Origin: Arctopsyche grandis
Lineage: Eukaryota > Arthropoda > Insecta > Trichoptera > Hydropsychidae
Length of the DNA stretch: 64,000 nucleotides
Assembly (NCBI RefSeq): GCF_051622035.1
Contig: NC_135365.1
Span: forward strand, 21,967,501 to 22,031,500
Direction of reading: 5' to 3'
The notes beneath the pieces are model-generated. The model saw nothing but the letters and a program-made list of their open reading frames with translations. It ran no database searches and was not told where the DNA came from. Position 1 is the stretch's first letter, and each line of letters begins with the position of its first letter. Below are positions 36,401 to 47,797 of this stretch, piece by piece. The translations under genes and the position numbers were made by a program.

Positions 36401-37561
36401 AGATATGGATACTAAAAAAGAGAAAGGATATGCTAATATATAAATATCCTTCGAAATGTGATGCTAGAGGCGGATGCTGGACATTCCATGGACCGCAAAA
36501 CGCGCGAACATCTCCATTCTCAAAGAGCTGGCGGTTTCAGAGAGACTCCACAGCATGTAGGAAAAGGATTATTTCCTACTTTGACCATATTGAAGAATGT
36601 GGAGAAGCTGATAGTCACTGGAACACTAGAGGGAAAGCGAGCGAAAGAACAGTCTCCCATAAGATGGTTAGTCTTTCAACTTGGCACAGGACTAGGAGAA
36701 GTGGAGGCAGATCGTCCACCGGATTCCAGATGATAGAAATGACCACGACGCTCAGCATTGAGCAAACGAGAAAGAAGACAAAGCATGATCCATAGAAATT
36801 GTTTGTATTATTACCGTCCACAGATTGCCTCGTGTCAAATACTAGAAGTCTGCCATCGTTCCCGGCTGTAGCTAGTACACGAGAATCGAAAGGATCTATG
36901 GCTATTCCGCATACGGCTTTCTGATGTGGCAATACTTCAACTAGTCGCTTTCTGGAAATAGAATAAAAATAAAGTAAATATGTAAAACTCGTTTTTTTAC
37001 GCATCATTTTTAAATGGATATTACTTTTTCTACCCACTACTTATCCGACGTACATACTGCATAAAAATTACACAAACTCACGTTGGAGTATCGTGAACTA
37101 TGACCTGGTCGTCGTTTCCCCCGGAGAATATTCGCAAATTATCATTGGTGATGGCCAGACAAAATATGTTGGAGAAATGTTGAGTCAGCATCGGTTCAGG
37201 TTGGCTTCGCTCCATCAGCGTTTTGTCGAAGTTCCACAGCATCACCCGCCTGTCGTCTCCACCTGTTGGAACAACACGATAAGGTGATGAGGTGTTCGGG
37301 GTGAAGGTAAGGTGATAAGGTGTTCGGAGGAGACGAGGGCGAAGACAAACCTGAGAGGAGGAGGTGTCCCTGGGCCGAGAACTCGATGGCGTTGACGCAG
37401 CCATAGTGGCAGAGCAAGTCGCGCCTGTAAAGACTGCGAGCTGCCAGCAGACGAGAGTCGAGGAGGCGCCGCCCCGAAGGCACGCACCCGCCCGCCCTCC
37501 ACACTTCCAACGAGACTCCGCTGACGGGGTGCTGCGCCCCTCGGACGCGCCCCCACACCAT
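27483..37561 (-). CDS. DCAF5: DDB1- and CUL4-associated factor 5 (WD-repeat protein)
   Basis: The product is a substrate receptor of the CUL4-DDB1 ubiquitin ligase, known in animals for handling methylated proteins. I trace 13 coding exons: 37561-37351, 37262-37082, 36951-36815, 31199-31070, 30996-30716, 30643-30525, 30456-30331, 30259-29977, 29747-29642, 29512-29287, 29212-29113, 28293-28207 and 28129-27483. The phases are consistent and give 877 residues; human DCAF5 has about 942. Family signatures are LYRRDLLCHYGCVNAIEFS, GGDDRRVMLWNF, FSGGNDDQVIVHD, the WDxR box in ALWDLRKPK, ALRRRLPPVLYSTHS, NSCTMKSCCFAGDRDQFV, SGSDDFNLYMWKVP and GHRSIVNQVRYN. The C-terminal third is acidic, serine-rich and probably disordered. 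Exons 9-12 rest mainly on phase and composition. The 5.6-kb third intron holds nested mobile elements. The ATG at 37561 is the most upstream one and is not proven. Confidence 0.92.
31241..31630 (+). mobile_element. RTE-type LINE, first fragment
   Basis: The translation of 31250-31330 gives IFIPIHKKGSTKKYGNYRTL, the reverse-transcriptase segment found in RTE-type LINEs (typically IPIPKKGSTKKCENYRT). The frame then decays. It lies on the opposite strand to the host gene DCAF5, inside its third intron. It is continued after the inserted LINE at 35440-35745 and again at 36240-36795. Confidence 0.6.
31630..35435 (+). mobile_element. CR1/Jockey-group LINE, nearly full-length, decayed
   Basis: ORF1 starts at 31825 (MASERINKAITIEKKIMEIL), is interrupted near 32208, and resumes to CCHC knuckles at about 32600-32720 (CFKCGSEDHLSNDC). 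An endonuclease piece lies near 33405-33560 (LGLTETHVTNDI). Reverse transcriptase runs from about 33890 to 35110 with FGVPQGSKLGPLLFILYIND and the catalytic MFADDTLVY; a frame change occurs near 34325 and stops lie at 34708 and 35110. The C-terminal tail ends near 35337, followed by an AATAAATAAT-type 3' tail at about 35410-35435. The 5' end is placed where the surrounding RTE fragment stops and is approximate. A TTAA element interrupts ORF1 at 32724-33228. Confidence 0.85.
32724..33228. mobile_element. TTAA-target inverted-repeat element inside the LINE
   Basis: The ends are GAGGGCTGGACAGC and, on the opposite strand, GAGGGCTTTACACC. TTAA lies on both sides (32720-32723 and 33229-33232). Removing the insert and one TTAA restores the LINE reading frame through a third knuckle (KCLNC), which proves the insertion and its borders. 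The element is 505 bp, AT-rich, with no transposase. TTAA targets point to the piggyBac or Kolobok superfamily. Confidence 0.88.
35440..35745 (+). mobile_element. RTE-type LINE, middle fragment
   Basis: The translation near 35600-35735 gives GRKISN-like then FTDDTALMASNEDKMAELFCRIEIEN, the catalytic region of RTE-type reverse transcriptase (usually FADDTALMASNEEKM). It continues the element begun at 31241 and interrupted by the CR1/Jockey-group LINE. Confidence 0.75.
35960..36210 (-). repeat. Dispersed repeat with CCCGGCTTCGCTCG end, short copy
   Basis: One end reads CTAGTGGTTTTACCCGGC followed by TTCGCTCGGTATTTG. The other reads ACAAAGTCTCTTTCGAAATT. Both match, in reverse orientation, the ends of the repeat at 56625-57306, and one end also matches 16495-16535. 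It lies within the RTE LINE remnant. The family is not recognised. Confidence 0.65.
36240..36795 (+). mobile_element. RTE-type LINE, 3' fragment
   Basis: The open frame from 36283 reads MTKTGMSSLTKIWKNRFIMR, then IELYGVEIW, and later frames give STACRKRIISYFDHIEECG and EKLIVTGTLEGKRAKEQSPI. These are the C-terminal parts of RTE-type LINE proteins (usual forms AMSQLTKIWKDR, LYGAETW, KVEGKRARGRSP). At least two frame changes separate the pieces. It ends about 20 bp before DCAF5 exon 3. Confidence 0.75.
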
Positions 37562-38479
37562 TCTTCGCCTCGGAAGAAGATCACCTCACACCACCAACAA
37601 CACACTTACACCGCTACCGCTAGTTACTTACCTTGTTCACCCCTAACAACTAGAATAACGACCTATGCTTCGAACATACAAATTTCATAAATGCACCCTA
37701 TTTTTTTTAAACTGTTTACAATATTTTCAATTTGGGATAAATTTTCAATATCTGTATAACTATATACTTGTAGCCTAATATTATCACATTTTTCATGATA
37801 CATCAGTGGCGCGAAATTTGAATGAAAATTATGTACATATCTAGTTAGTCATAATGACCTATATAGGTTTTTGAGCTCTTTTTCCTATTATGCTGTAGAT
37901 TAACATTAGAATAATATAATACTATGATTACTAACCAAATTAAATTAAATTGTAAAATAGAAAATGATCAGTAGATCAGTAGCTATTGAAATAGATATAA
38001 GATGTATTGTATATATTGTATAACATAATTTCGTAATAATAAAAAGCATTTAAAAATCAAAAAAAAAAAATAATGACCTACATATATATATTTTTTTCAA
38101 ATGTAAAAAAATAATCTAAATGAAAAATCTTCTGAAGCAGGTGCTTTAGACTAAAATTAATTAAAGCGAATGCACATGAAAACATTTTTTTTTTGGGATT
38201 GAAGTGAAATAAAGGAATAAAGATATTAGACTTTTAAAAAAGTGACTAAATATATGTTTTGACTGATTTAAATTATGCAACACGTGCAGTTGAAAATAGT
38301 AGAGGCTGAAAATATCTGATGATGTTTGCAATTGTTTTGTCAAGACAAGTAAAAACAATATACAAGTTTCATTGTATGCCAAACTTAGAAAAAACACATT
38401 TTACAAGGACAGTCATGTATAATGCTATCACTTAAGTATCAACAATTAATATGTGAAATTTCAGTAATAAAAACACATT
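37562..38479. other. Intergenic DNA between DCAF5 and NUP133
   Basis: This short interval upstream of DCAF5 would hold its promoter and 5' leader. It is rich in A/T runs. No exon and no clear core promoter motif is identified. Confidence 0.4.
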
Positions 38480-39000
38480 ATTATATATTTTGGGTTCTGA
38501 ATTTTTCAATAAGCTCGTTAGAAATCGACCTTTCAAACGTAGACAAAACTTATCTATAATAAGATCCAAAAGTAAGAGTAAGGTTGGTTTCAAAATCTCG
38601 GTTAGGTATACTAAATACGTTGTACTCTATTCACTTATTCCTTTCAAAACCAATTCCCTAAAATATTCCTATATACAGCGTGTTTATCGTATGTTTAACA
38701 GTGAGCTGAATGACGTTGATCTATTCGGTATTTCCTTGCATTAATTCAGGACTGCCATCAGGAGAGTCTTGATTGATTGATCCATTTCTATTACATATGT
38801 AGTTGTGCACTGTTCTATTTAGTCATGTTTTAGTTTTTATTCTTTTATTTTTCATTTGTTTTTCTCTATGTACCATTTTATGTAATTTGTAAAAATCTAT
38901 AATTGGGCTCAGATGCTATTTTGTTACATTTATTCTTTATTTTTATGCATTTCTACATTTGTTGTCTGCTGATTTTTCAATAAATAAATAAAATAAAAAT
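38480..39000 (+). mobile_element. LINE 3' end, copy 1
   Basis: An open frame at 38490-38744 ends in a reverse-transcriptase C-terminus (RVYRMFNSELNDVDLFGISLH). It is followed by an untranslated tail (GTTCTATTTAGTCATGTTTT, then TGTACCATTTTATGTAATTT) and an AATAAATAAA tail near 38980-39000. The same tail and the same DVDLFGISLHQFRTAIRR coding end recur at 59012-59325, so both belong to one non-LTR family. Confidence 0.75.
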
Positions 39001-39224
39001 AATTTTGCCAAAAGTTATATCAACTCTCGAATCTTTAATTTTAATCCATTGAACATCAATCGCAAGTCATTTAGTTCACGGTGAAGTAAACTTCAGTTGT
39101 GATGTTCAAAGAATTTTTATTTAGATTTCGTACTTTCAAAGGAACAAACTTAGTATTACCATTGCATAAAAAATTAAACAATGTATGTATTTATAAAAAA
39201 CAATTTATTTTAATTTAAAAAAAA

Positions 39225-42200
39225 TTAAACACTTTCAGTGTATGACATAACATTTACATCGTGCGATTCATGCACATGTTCATATCCAAGTTTTATTAAA
39301 TATTGAAATCCTTTATCGGCAACCAATTCACTTAGCTCTGGTGAACGTAATATCGTCTCCAAAGACACCAAATACTCATCTAAGTTAGAATCTAGATAAA
39401 AAATAAACAGCAAATAAGAATAGATACAGTCGGCAATAATTTAAAATATATTATTAAAAAAAATTGACATTACATAGCAGATGTACGGCACTGATGACTT
39501 TAAAAAACATCATATTTTCGATTGTGTTCAATGGGGCGTCCATGTCATATTTATTCCAAGAATCGACAAGTATCGTTGAACACCAAATGCGACGTCTCAA
39601 TTCCATAATATCTCTTTGGGTGATTTCTTGATCAGCATTGCTTACGAGATCGCACAGACCCAGCGCACGACTATAATCATACTCGGTCAAACCATTACCC
39701 GACGACATAATAAACATCTAGAACAATAAAACTGTTATAACATACAAAATTGAATATGCAAATGCTATTTAACTCAATTGAACAATACATCAATAATATC
39801 ACGCGGCTCCATGACACGTAAATTATCAGCTTCCAATCCATGTGCAGCTAACAATGGAGCTGGTAAATTGTGGTGTTCGGCTAAAACAAGCCTGCAATTA
39901 GCACTCTCGACCAAATTTTCATATGTGCCTTTTCGATTTTCTCTTTCATCTTCTGCTGCGAATGCGCAAAGTTTTGCTAAAGATGCTTGGATCTATAAAA
40001 TCGTTTATAATATTAGAATTATGATACATTTTAATATAATTTAAGTAAAGTTTCACTGTACCGTCATTCTGTTCACTGATTCGGTTTCATTTTCAGAAAG
40101 TTGGATCAAAGTATTCGCAGCTTGCAACCATCTATCAGCCCTTAGCTCGTGAAGCCAAAGCAATTCTGTTCCATCGGTCGCCAATGCGACCGTACTATCG
40201 GCTACTTTACTTACAGGTGCATCCATTTCAGAATCCAAATCATCGTCGATGAAATGATCCATTTCTTCTTGATTTTCTACTCCCTGTTCAGTCAACCATT
40301 GTGAAAGTGCAATACTATGGTGTGGAAATGCTTTCAACAATGCAGCTTGACCGCCGCGTCCTCGATTCATAAACCATTTAAAAGCACACTGACGAAAGCC
40401 CTGGAAAGAAAATGTGTATAAAATCGACAGTGAATTTAAGCACTTCTATTCTAACAAACATAAAATATTCATACCATATTTTCGAATTTATCCATATAGT
40501 GATATAATTTTTCCCTGTTACTTGAAGTTTCACAGATCGATACTAAGATATCAAAATCGTGGAATTTTTCCGCTAGATTAGAAGCATGCTCAAAGTCACC
40601 ATCATCGACTACAAATATATTTCAAAATTATAATAAATCAAAGTTAAATAAAATATTTGTCGAAAATAAATAAATTATATATACCCAGAGGAAGTATCAT
40701 ATCCGATCGAATCTGTGCAAACTCTTTCACGACTATTTCTTTTCTTTTACTTTCACCGACGAACGCGTCAACTCTTTCTTTGGCAAATTCTAGCGCAGCA
40801 GCTGCCAAAGATGCTGCCTGAGTTTTTAGCTCACCGCGCAACTCGACAGGAGCACGACGAGCTCGTCGAGCAGATAACGATTGTTGAGTACGCAGAGCGC
40901 TCTGCAGATTGCCGGCTTTCAGACACGACGTCCAGGTTACGTATTCCAAATGAAGTTTACCAGCCGATGGAGTGAGAGCATAAAATTCAACATGTTGATG
41001 TCTGTATTTCAACACCTCCTGAAGGACAGACTGAAAACAAAAATAAAATAATACAATTATTATTTGTATATATGTAAATATTTATTTTTTATACAAGACT
41101 AACTTACAATAATCACGCTGTTAACTTTAGCTATGAGTTGAGAAAGCGCTGGTGGTGCACAACCGGATGCATCCTGTTCGCTGCACCAATCAGTGGCGTG
41201 AATGATAGCACGTTCAATTCTGGAGACTTGCTTGTAAAATAAGTCCGACGGTGACAATGCTGCGCTCTTATTAATTGTTTCTTCTTCGTCATCTTCTGCG
41301 CTTTTAGCCATAACCTTAAAAATACAATTCGGATGTGATCAACCCATGACTTTATCTATGTATTTGAGGAATATATGAAGATCACAAAACAAAATTCGAT
41401 AATTAAACATACATACACATTCACACATACCGGTTATGAGAGCATTTTCGGTGCAAATTGAGCGCAAATGTAAGGAAAATTACACAGACCAAAGTTCTAT
41501 TTCCGGTTGTCGGGTTTTGTTCAAAATTTTTTTATTACTTAAAACCACTATAATACATATTAAATATCAAGAAAATAAAAATAATCTAAAAGGTCAAAAT
41601 AAAATAATGAAATATTGTTTTAAAAAAAATACTATTTCTGGTTTACGAATTCTGACCAAAACCTTATCAGCTTTAAGTTAGTACATAAAGAATACAAATA
41701 TAAATTTTCAGCTTGATACGTTCAAGGGTGTAGAAAGAATCGTAGTGACAACATTTTTGACTTTTCTAAGAGGAAAAAATCCCACTTCCGGTTTATTAAA
41801 TTTAGTGACTTTTTTTTATTTTCATCACATTGATACAAGAATTATACTTGAATTTTTTCGTGAAGAACACACATGTTTAAGGGGTCGAAAAAAATATTGG
41901 AAGAAAAATCGAACAGAGTAAACTGCCACTTCTGGTTGACGGATGCTTACCAAATTTTATAAATAACTTGGTATTAAGCTTTAACTTCTAGATATGAGAT
42001 TTCAGTTCAATAAACCAAAAGGTTTCTGAGAAAAACATAAAAAACCTTGATTTTCTAGAGTAAAAGTACTAGAGAATCCAGTTCAGTTAAAATATTCAAA
42101 AAATATATTGGGGAATAAAATTTATAATTTCTATTACATGTAAAAAAATTTCAGTCTGATTCGGTTGGCGGTTCGGGAGATAATTCAAAATTGAATTAAT

Positions 42201-45200
42201 TGAATTCAAAAACTTAAAAAAAGAAAAACCTATAAGGGAAGGTACTGTAGCATATGCTAAAAGAAGCCACCGTTATAATTGGTTTTCGAGGATTATCTCC
42301 AGGTTTAAGTGCAATCGGCATTAACAGGCGGCTTAAGTGGTTTCGAGGGCAACAATGGAGACCCTCGGATTAGGCCGAGTAGCATCCCTGCTAGAGTTCT
42401 CAGAACCGACAGCACGAGACCGTGGGACAGCATATCTGGTACGTGACTATAACAATAGGTAAACAAACGTGTCGAGGAAGATGCACTGAGCGACCTGCCC
42501 TTTATAAGCAGGTACTTAGGCCATACCAAGACATTCTGGACGGAGCACTGGCAATGCGTGGACTTTGCCCTTTCATTTGGATCCTCCACCCACCCCTACG
42601 CAACAGTACCATTCCAGTCAACTTAAGGTTTTGAAAAAAAATTACATCATATCTATAAGAATTTCAGTAACCGATACTAAGTTTCAGTTCGGTAGGACTA
42701 ACGGTGTTCAAAAAATCCCCAAAATACACAAACATTTTTTCTAGATCATGAAAACGTGATTAGAGATCGATTCTAAGTTTGAATGAGTCAAAATCTCGAG
42801 TTCAAATTTTCGCATGATCACAAAGCTTCTATCTATTGTTACTATGTACATACATAGTTAAAGCAAAAAATTTAAATTTAAAAAATTAATACCCAAGTAT
42901 ACCTGTTGGATAGCAGTATCGATTGCATGTTGGTGTTGATGTTGTTGCTGAAGAGTCCGAAGAGCAATAGCTGCTGTAAGCTTTTCAGCTAACCCTCTCA
43001 ATAATAATACAGTCGGAGCAGGCACATTGTCAGTAGGCGTTGCACCACCTAAACGGGCCCAAAGCCCAGTCGAACGCAAAAATTCCAATAGTAGAGTAAA
43101 AGCTCGACGCTTATCCTGCAGCTGAAGGCCAATCTGCATAGAACTAGAGCTACCTAGAGCGGCACCTCCACTACTAACATTAGCCTGATTCCATCTATTA
43201 ACAAAACAAATAAGAATGAATACAATTAAATATTAAACAGCACACTATTTCCAAGATGTATGATAATACCTAGGATCGCTGGCAGGTACATCGTTAACTA
43301 AATCGGTAGCGACAGCTAAAACGGTACGATCTAATGGTGAATCTATATCAGACGTTTCCTCTCCAGGTGGAAACAGTTCGTTTAAAAGAGTTCTGCTTGC
43401 CGTGTGTTCACGTCTCATATGATGCAAGAAGGCAGCTTTGAGCAATTCTGCAGTTGATCCTTGACCGGCTGTTTCACTCGCCTCGACCACAGCTCGTGGA
43501 TCTATTTCATACAACGAAAGATGACCATCGAATGCGTCTGTGGGACGAGGAGACGCCACAGGACTTTCGCAAATAGTTCTGAAAAGAAAAAAAATAACCC
43601 AATGTAACATTGATTGATAGTATTTAGTAGTAATATCAATATTATTAATTTCATATTACAAATCTTGTAATTTTTCATTAGACGTGACAGATATTACACC
43701 ATGTAGCTTCGAAAAGAACAGCGGCACACCAAAACAGAGTCCAACGCCAAGCAATTGATCTCCGTTCGAATTAAGCTCTATAATATCCGGTTTATCATTG
43801 GGAGTTATGCCTGAAATAACCAAAAACGTCACATAAATATTAAACAGTAGATAAAACATGAAAGAAATAAAAAGTTCAAAGAAAATTACAAGATACTACG
43901 ATGACTCTTGAACGATCGTAAAGGAAAGCCGTTGTCGAAGTTGCTATTAAATGCGGTCCATTGTGAGAATTGTCCGATCCGAGTCTATTACTGCTTCCGA
44001 TGGTCGCTTGAAGAGGAACTAAGCTCAATAACTGACCTGCCCCACCTTCCTCATCGGTGCACATATGAGCTAAACACACATACGTATTATTAGCATGAAA
44101 GTATTAATCATTGTTTGAAGAGATGAAATCTAGACTTGTACCTAGAGCGTAACGCATCTGGGGTGATCTCACAGTGTTCACGGCTGCTGTGAGTAGTAAC
44201 AGTCCTCCATTCCAAGACTGTATGTCGAGTATGTGGACGTCCAAAGATGCCGGATCGCCTTTATACAACATATACAATGTCTTTATACATACAATATGAA
44301 CAATTTATAATAAATTTATTTTATTAACCTGGAGGGAACATTGAAGCGTGCAGAAATGCGTCACGCAGAGTTCTTTGCAAATCTATTTCAGCTACGAGCC
44401 GTTCAGGTGAGGCCAAATGCCAAAGTTGGGCGCATAGTCCAGCAACAACGCACACTCGAGCTGCACCGTCTGATGATTCACTCAATGCTACAGCCCTAAT
44501 CAATTTCTACAAAGCAATAAGAAAATGTATTAGTAGTTTAATATAAAATACTAAGGTGATAGAAAAGTTAGAAAGTCTTTCATCCAACAGTGAATGTGTG
44601 AAAGGCTGAAGACGGTGATGTTCGAGTAACAGTACATATGGATGTATTACCGTTTCAACAGATTGTGAGGAAGGCATAGCGGAGAAAAATAGAGAAGAGA
44701 CTCGTCGACCAAGTCCACCAAGCCATCCGCCAGATCCTTGGAGTGTTCGAATGTTAATATTGTGACGACCGCCTAATATGAACGTTTCAGAAAAAAATTA
44801 AATATAAATTGGAACTTCACTCATCTTAATATAAACTTATATTGTAATCATATATGTATATGCCTGTGATATTCGATTGTATTAGTACAACTGTGCAAGT
44901 AGTGGTAGCCAAAACACAACCGACGGGATTTGCATCCACCAAAGAATCACATTCTTGACCATGAAGATCTGCTGTCTTTTCAACGTATCCACCATCGTGG
45001 GAAATAGAATGCCAATATCTGACAACACCCTCGGGAGATATTCCAGTGCATGATGGGACCTTTAAAAATTAATAATAAATAATACGACGCACCGTCAAAC
45101 AATTAATTCCACGTGTGAAATATAAAATATGTACCTGATTTCCATCCGTAGTATAGACGCACACTAACTCGGCTTTATGGGCCAAGTCTGTCTGCGGTAA

Positions 45201-46196
45201 AGTGAGCTCATAACATGTCACTGGTAGACTAGACGATGGGGTCGAAGGTGCACCTCGTTGTCTCTTGTCACGATACTGCCAAATCAGTAAACGTCTTCCG
45301 CATACAACCCAACCCCAGCCTTCAGGTGATAGTCTTGCTGATATATGCAAACTGGCTGAAAGTTGAAAAAGTTATGTATTTTAGTTTGTATATTAACATT
45401 ATGATGTGTAATAAATTTTAAATATTCACCATCAGCAAATGTAAGCGTTTCTGTGACAAGTACTGGAAGTGGCAGTCCAAAACTTTCAACTGTATTTAGT
45501 AAACTTTTGTATATTACTTGGGCGGCTTGATTTATTCGATTCGGTGTACCAAATTTGCTGAAATTACACATATTTAAAATAAATTATAAACTGTTTCTGA
45601 ATAATATATTATTAAAAAACCATGTATTTATCATTATTTTTCAATCAAATATAGTGATACACTTAAAAACAAAAATTGATAATATCTAAGATTATCCTAA
45701 TCCATGATTAAGGGCATGTCTTCTACTTGAATATTATTTTTGTTAAATTAAATACATTGGAAAGTGGAACGTGACATATATTCGTAACAATATTTATATC
45801 TATGAGATGTGTATTATGTATACTTTACGTTATAAAATTGCACAACATACATATGTATGTATGTATGTGTTTCGTTAATTTTATATCACCTTACTAGTAA
45901 CAGTAATTCCAATACAGTTGATTCCAATACTGTTTGTACTCTTGGAATTCGGCAGATATGTTAATAATTAAAGTACATATATCACACATATAATCAGGTG
46001 ACGAAATTGAAAAAGAATTAAGTTTGACCAGTAAAGGGTTCATTGTCATGATAATGAATAATGAAATACAATATGTATTAGATATTGTAGGCGGCATGAT
46101 ATTTGAAGTGTGAGTGAGGTTATATTACGTGTGAGGACGATATTGTCCGAGTAGGGAACGGCGACGAGCTCCTCGGGGCGTAGCAGGAGACTCCAT
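39225..46196 (-). CDS. NUP133: Nuclear pore complex protein Nup133
   Basis: Nup133 is a scaffold subunit at the stem tip of the Nup107-160 (Y) complex. There are 18 coding exons: 46196-46129, 45557-45430, 45355-45135, 45059-44864, 44772-44651, 44506-44329, 44258-44142, 44069-43890, 43810-43660, 43578-43270, 43194-42903, 41314-41108, 41030-40685, 40608-40475, 40400-40062, 39992-39789, 39717-39474 and 39391-39225. They join in phase to 1200 residues; human NUP133 has 1156. N-terminal beta-propeller signatures are GWGWVVCGRRLLIWQYRD, ELTLPQTDLAHKAELVCV and GLGRRVSSLFFSAMP. Helical-domain signatures are ELLKAAFLHHMRREH, DLVNDVPASDPRW, LGLCDLVSNADQEI and the conserved EYDYSRAL. The intron after exon 4 starts GC instead of GT. 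The ATG at 46196 (MESPATPRGARRRSLLG) is chosen because it gives the short basic N-terminus usual for the family. A reverse-strand AATAAA lies at 39204-39209, just past the stop. Confidence 0.95.
41315..42902. other. Large NUP133 intron with unidentified repeat-like DNA
   Basis: This 1.6-kb intron lies between exons 11 and 12. Positions 42240-42640 are noticeably richer in G/C than the rest and look like an old mobile-element remnant. No protein match is recognised, and no inverted or direct repeat at its ends was found. Confidence 0.4.
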
Positions 46197-47234
46197 GGGG
46201 CCGGAACACTTTTTACGGCCCGGGGACTCTCAATATTGATTCTGCGAAGAAAATGAAGAAACACAAACAAAGTGACAGCCGCTGTTTCAACCGGCGCGGC
46301 ACGAACCTACCAACGTAACAATACTTATTCAATTATGACAGCCAAATTATTTATTGTATTGTATTAAGTATTTATACGTGTAGGGAAGTATAAACTTAAA
46401 AAATCACATTCTGTAGAACTTAACTGAAATTATTGATGATTTTTTGTAACCTCGATAGTTCTCTTAATCATTAATAAAGGTCTGACCGCACTATGCAACG
46501 CGACGCGACATGTACATACGAGAACCTAAGTATTGTACATATGTACGTGTAAAATAATACTATAACTAAGATGAACATAGAAGTAGAATGCATAGAATGG
46601 TCATTGTTAACAAAAGAATCGTCTAAAAGCGAGTCATCGAAGAGAGAGACGGAAAGTCAGAAGAGAGACAAAAGAGAGAGAGACGAAGTTTAGCAAACAA
46701 TGAACAAACTCTGCCGCGCAGAGTTTTTGTAGCAACATTTTTGGAGGCTGAGAGCGATTCTATGTATTCTACTTCTATGCATATGAATGAATAAAATAAA
46801 ATGATTTCAGATTGGTATATCGAGGATTGGTGTACATACTTGATCTTTGCAAAAAGGATTCAGGATTGTTTCTAGGGAAGGGGGGGGGGGCGATAAAAAA
46901 TATAGAGCAATTAATATTTATTCATGATGCAATTAAAATCCACTGATCGCACAATTAATATAGGTAACAAAAAAAACATTTTGTACGCCGCAAAAAAAAT
47001 ATTTTAAATTAATATTTAATTTTTAAACGGTAATGAAATTTAGGGGGGGGGGCATTGCTGTCATCGCACTCCCCCCCCCCCTTCTCTGGATCCGTCCTTG
47101 TGGCAAACCCAGTGCGTATGGCCCCTTTCTCAGAAAGCGATATATTATTTTATCGTCAATTATTGACCAATGGCTATATAGATTGGCTGATAATATTTGT
47201 AATGTTTTCTATAAAAGTAAATCAAAAATTTAAT
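46197..47234. other. Divergent intergenic region between NUP133 and JKAMP
   Basis: The two genes are transcribed away from each other here, so both promoters should lie in this interval and its continuation to 47797. A GAGAGAGA-rich tract lies near 46640-46685. A G-run and C-run pair at about 47042-47082 can form a hairpin. A further G run lies near 46878-46891. No core promoter motif is claimed. Confidence 0.45.
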
Positions 47235-47438
47235 TGTAATTGGATTATTAGTCACATTGCGATGGTCACAAAGACAATTTTTGCTATGAAAACCGCGAAT
47301 GCGGAATATTTGGCACTCGAGTTTTCGTTAGTATGATAGTTATCGTTAGTATGATGGACTTTTCGGTTGCCAGATGTTCCGTTATAGAGATTTTAATGAC
47401 TTTTGGGGGAGCGCTTTGTGACCAATAATCACCGAAAC
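47235..47438. mobile_element. hAT-like family A element, solo copy
   Basis: This 204-bp copy is collinear with the outer element at 15253-15754 minus its insertion, and with 56700-56904. It is flanked by AATTTAAT (47227-47234) and ATTTTAAT (47439-47446), matching at 7 of 8 positions. It preserves the uninterrupted site GATAGTTATCGTTAG where family B inserted in the 15-kb copy. Confidence 0.8.
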
Positions 47439-47797
47439 ATTTTAATAGTGTCAGTTTATGGTAGAAAAAATTTAAGTATTATGACTTCTGTCATAACAAT
47501 TTTTTTATAGAAGCATCCCAAGCTGAAGATAATGTTTAACATAATTAAAAGATCTTTTCGTTGAAATGTTACGCTATCTTATGTGACTTTTGAATTTACC
47601 TGCATTGAATCTCGGCAGCACAGGTTAGTAAATGCAATCTGATTAAAATACAGTATCAATCACAGCTATTTTTATATACATAATAGCCTTCGTTTTATTA
47701 TAACATAAGACTGTAAATTACTATTATGAATAAATCAAGATTTCACATCCTATCTACGTATGTAACTGTAATTTTTAGGAGCCGACAGCACTCTAAA

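Noticed and set aside
37078-37690. Long alternative frames over DCAF5 exons 1 and 2.
   Set aside because: Only the frames giving NAIEFSAQGH and GGDDRRVMLW match the WD-repeat family; the others are GC-rich shadows.
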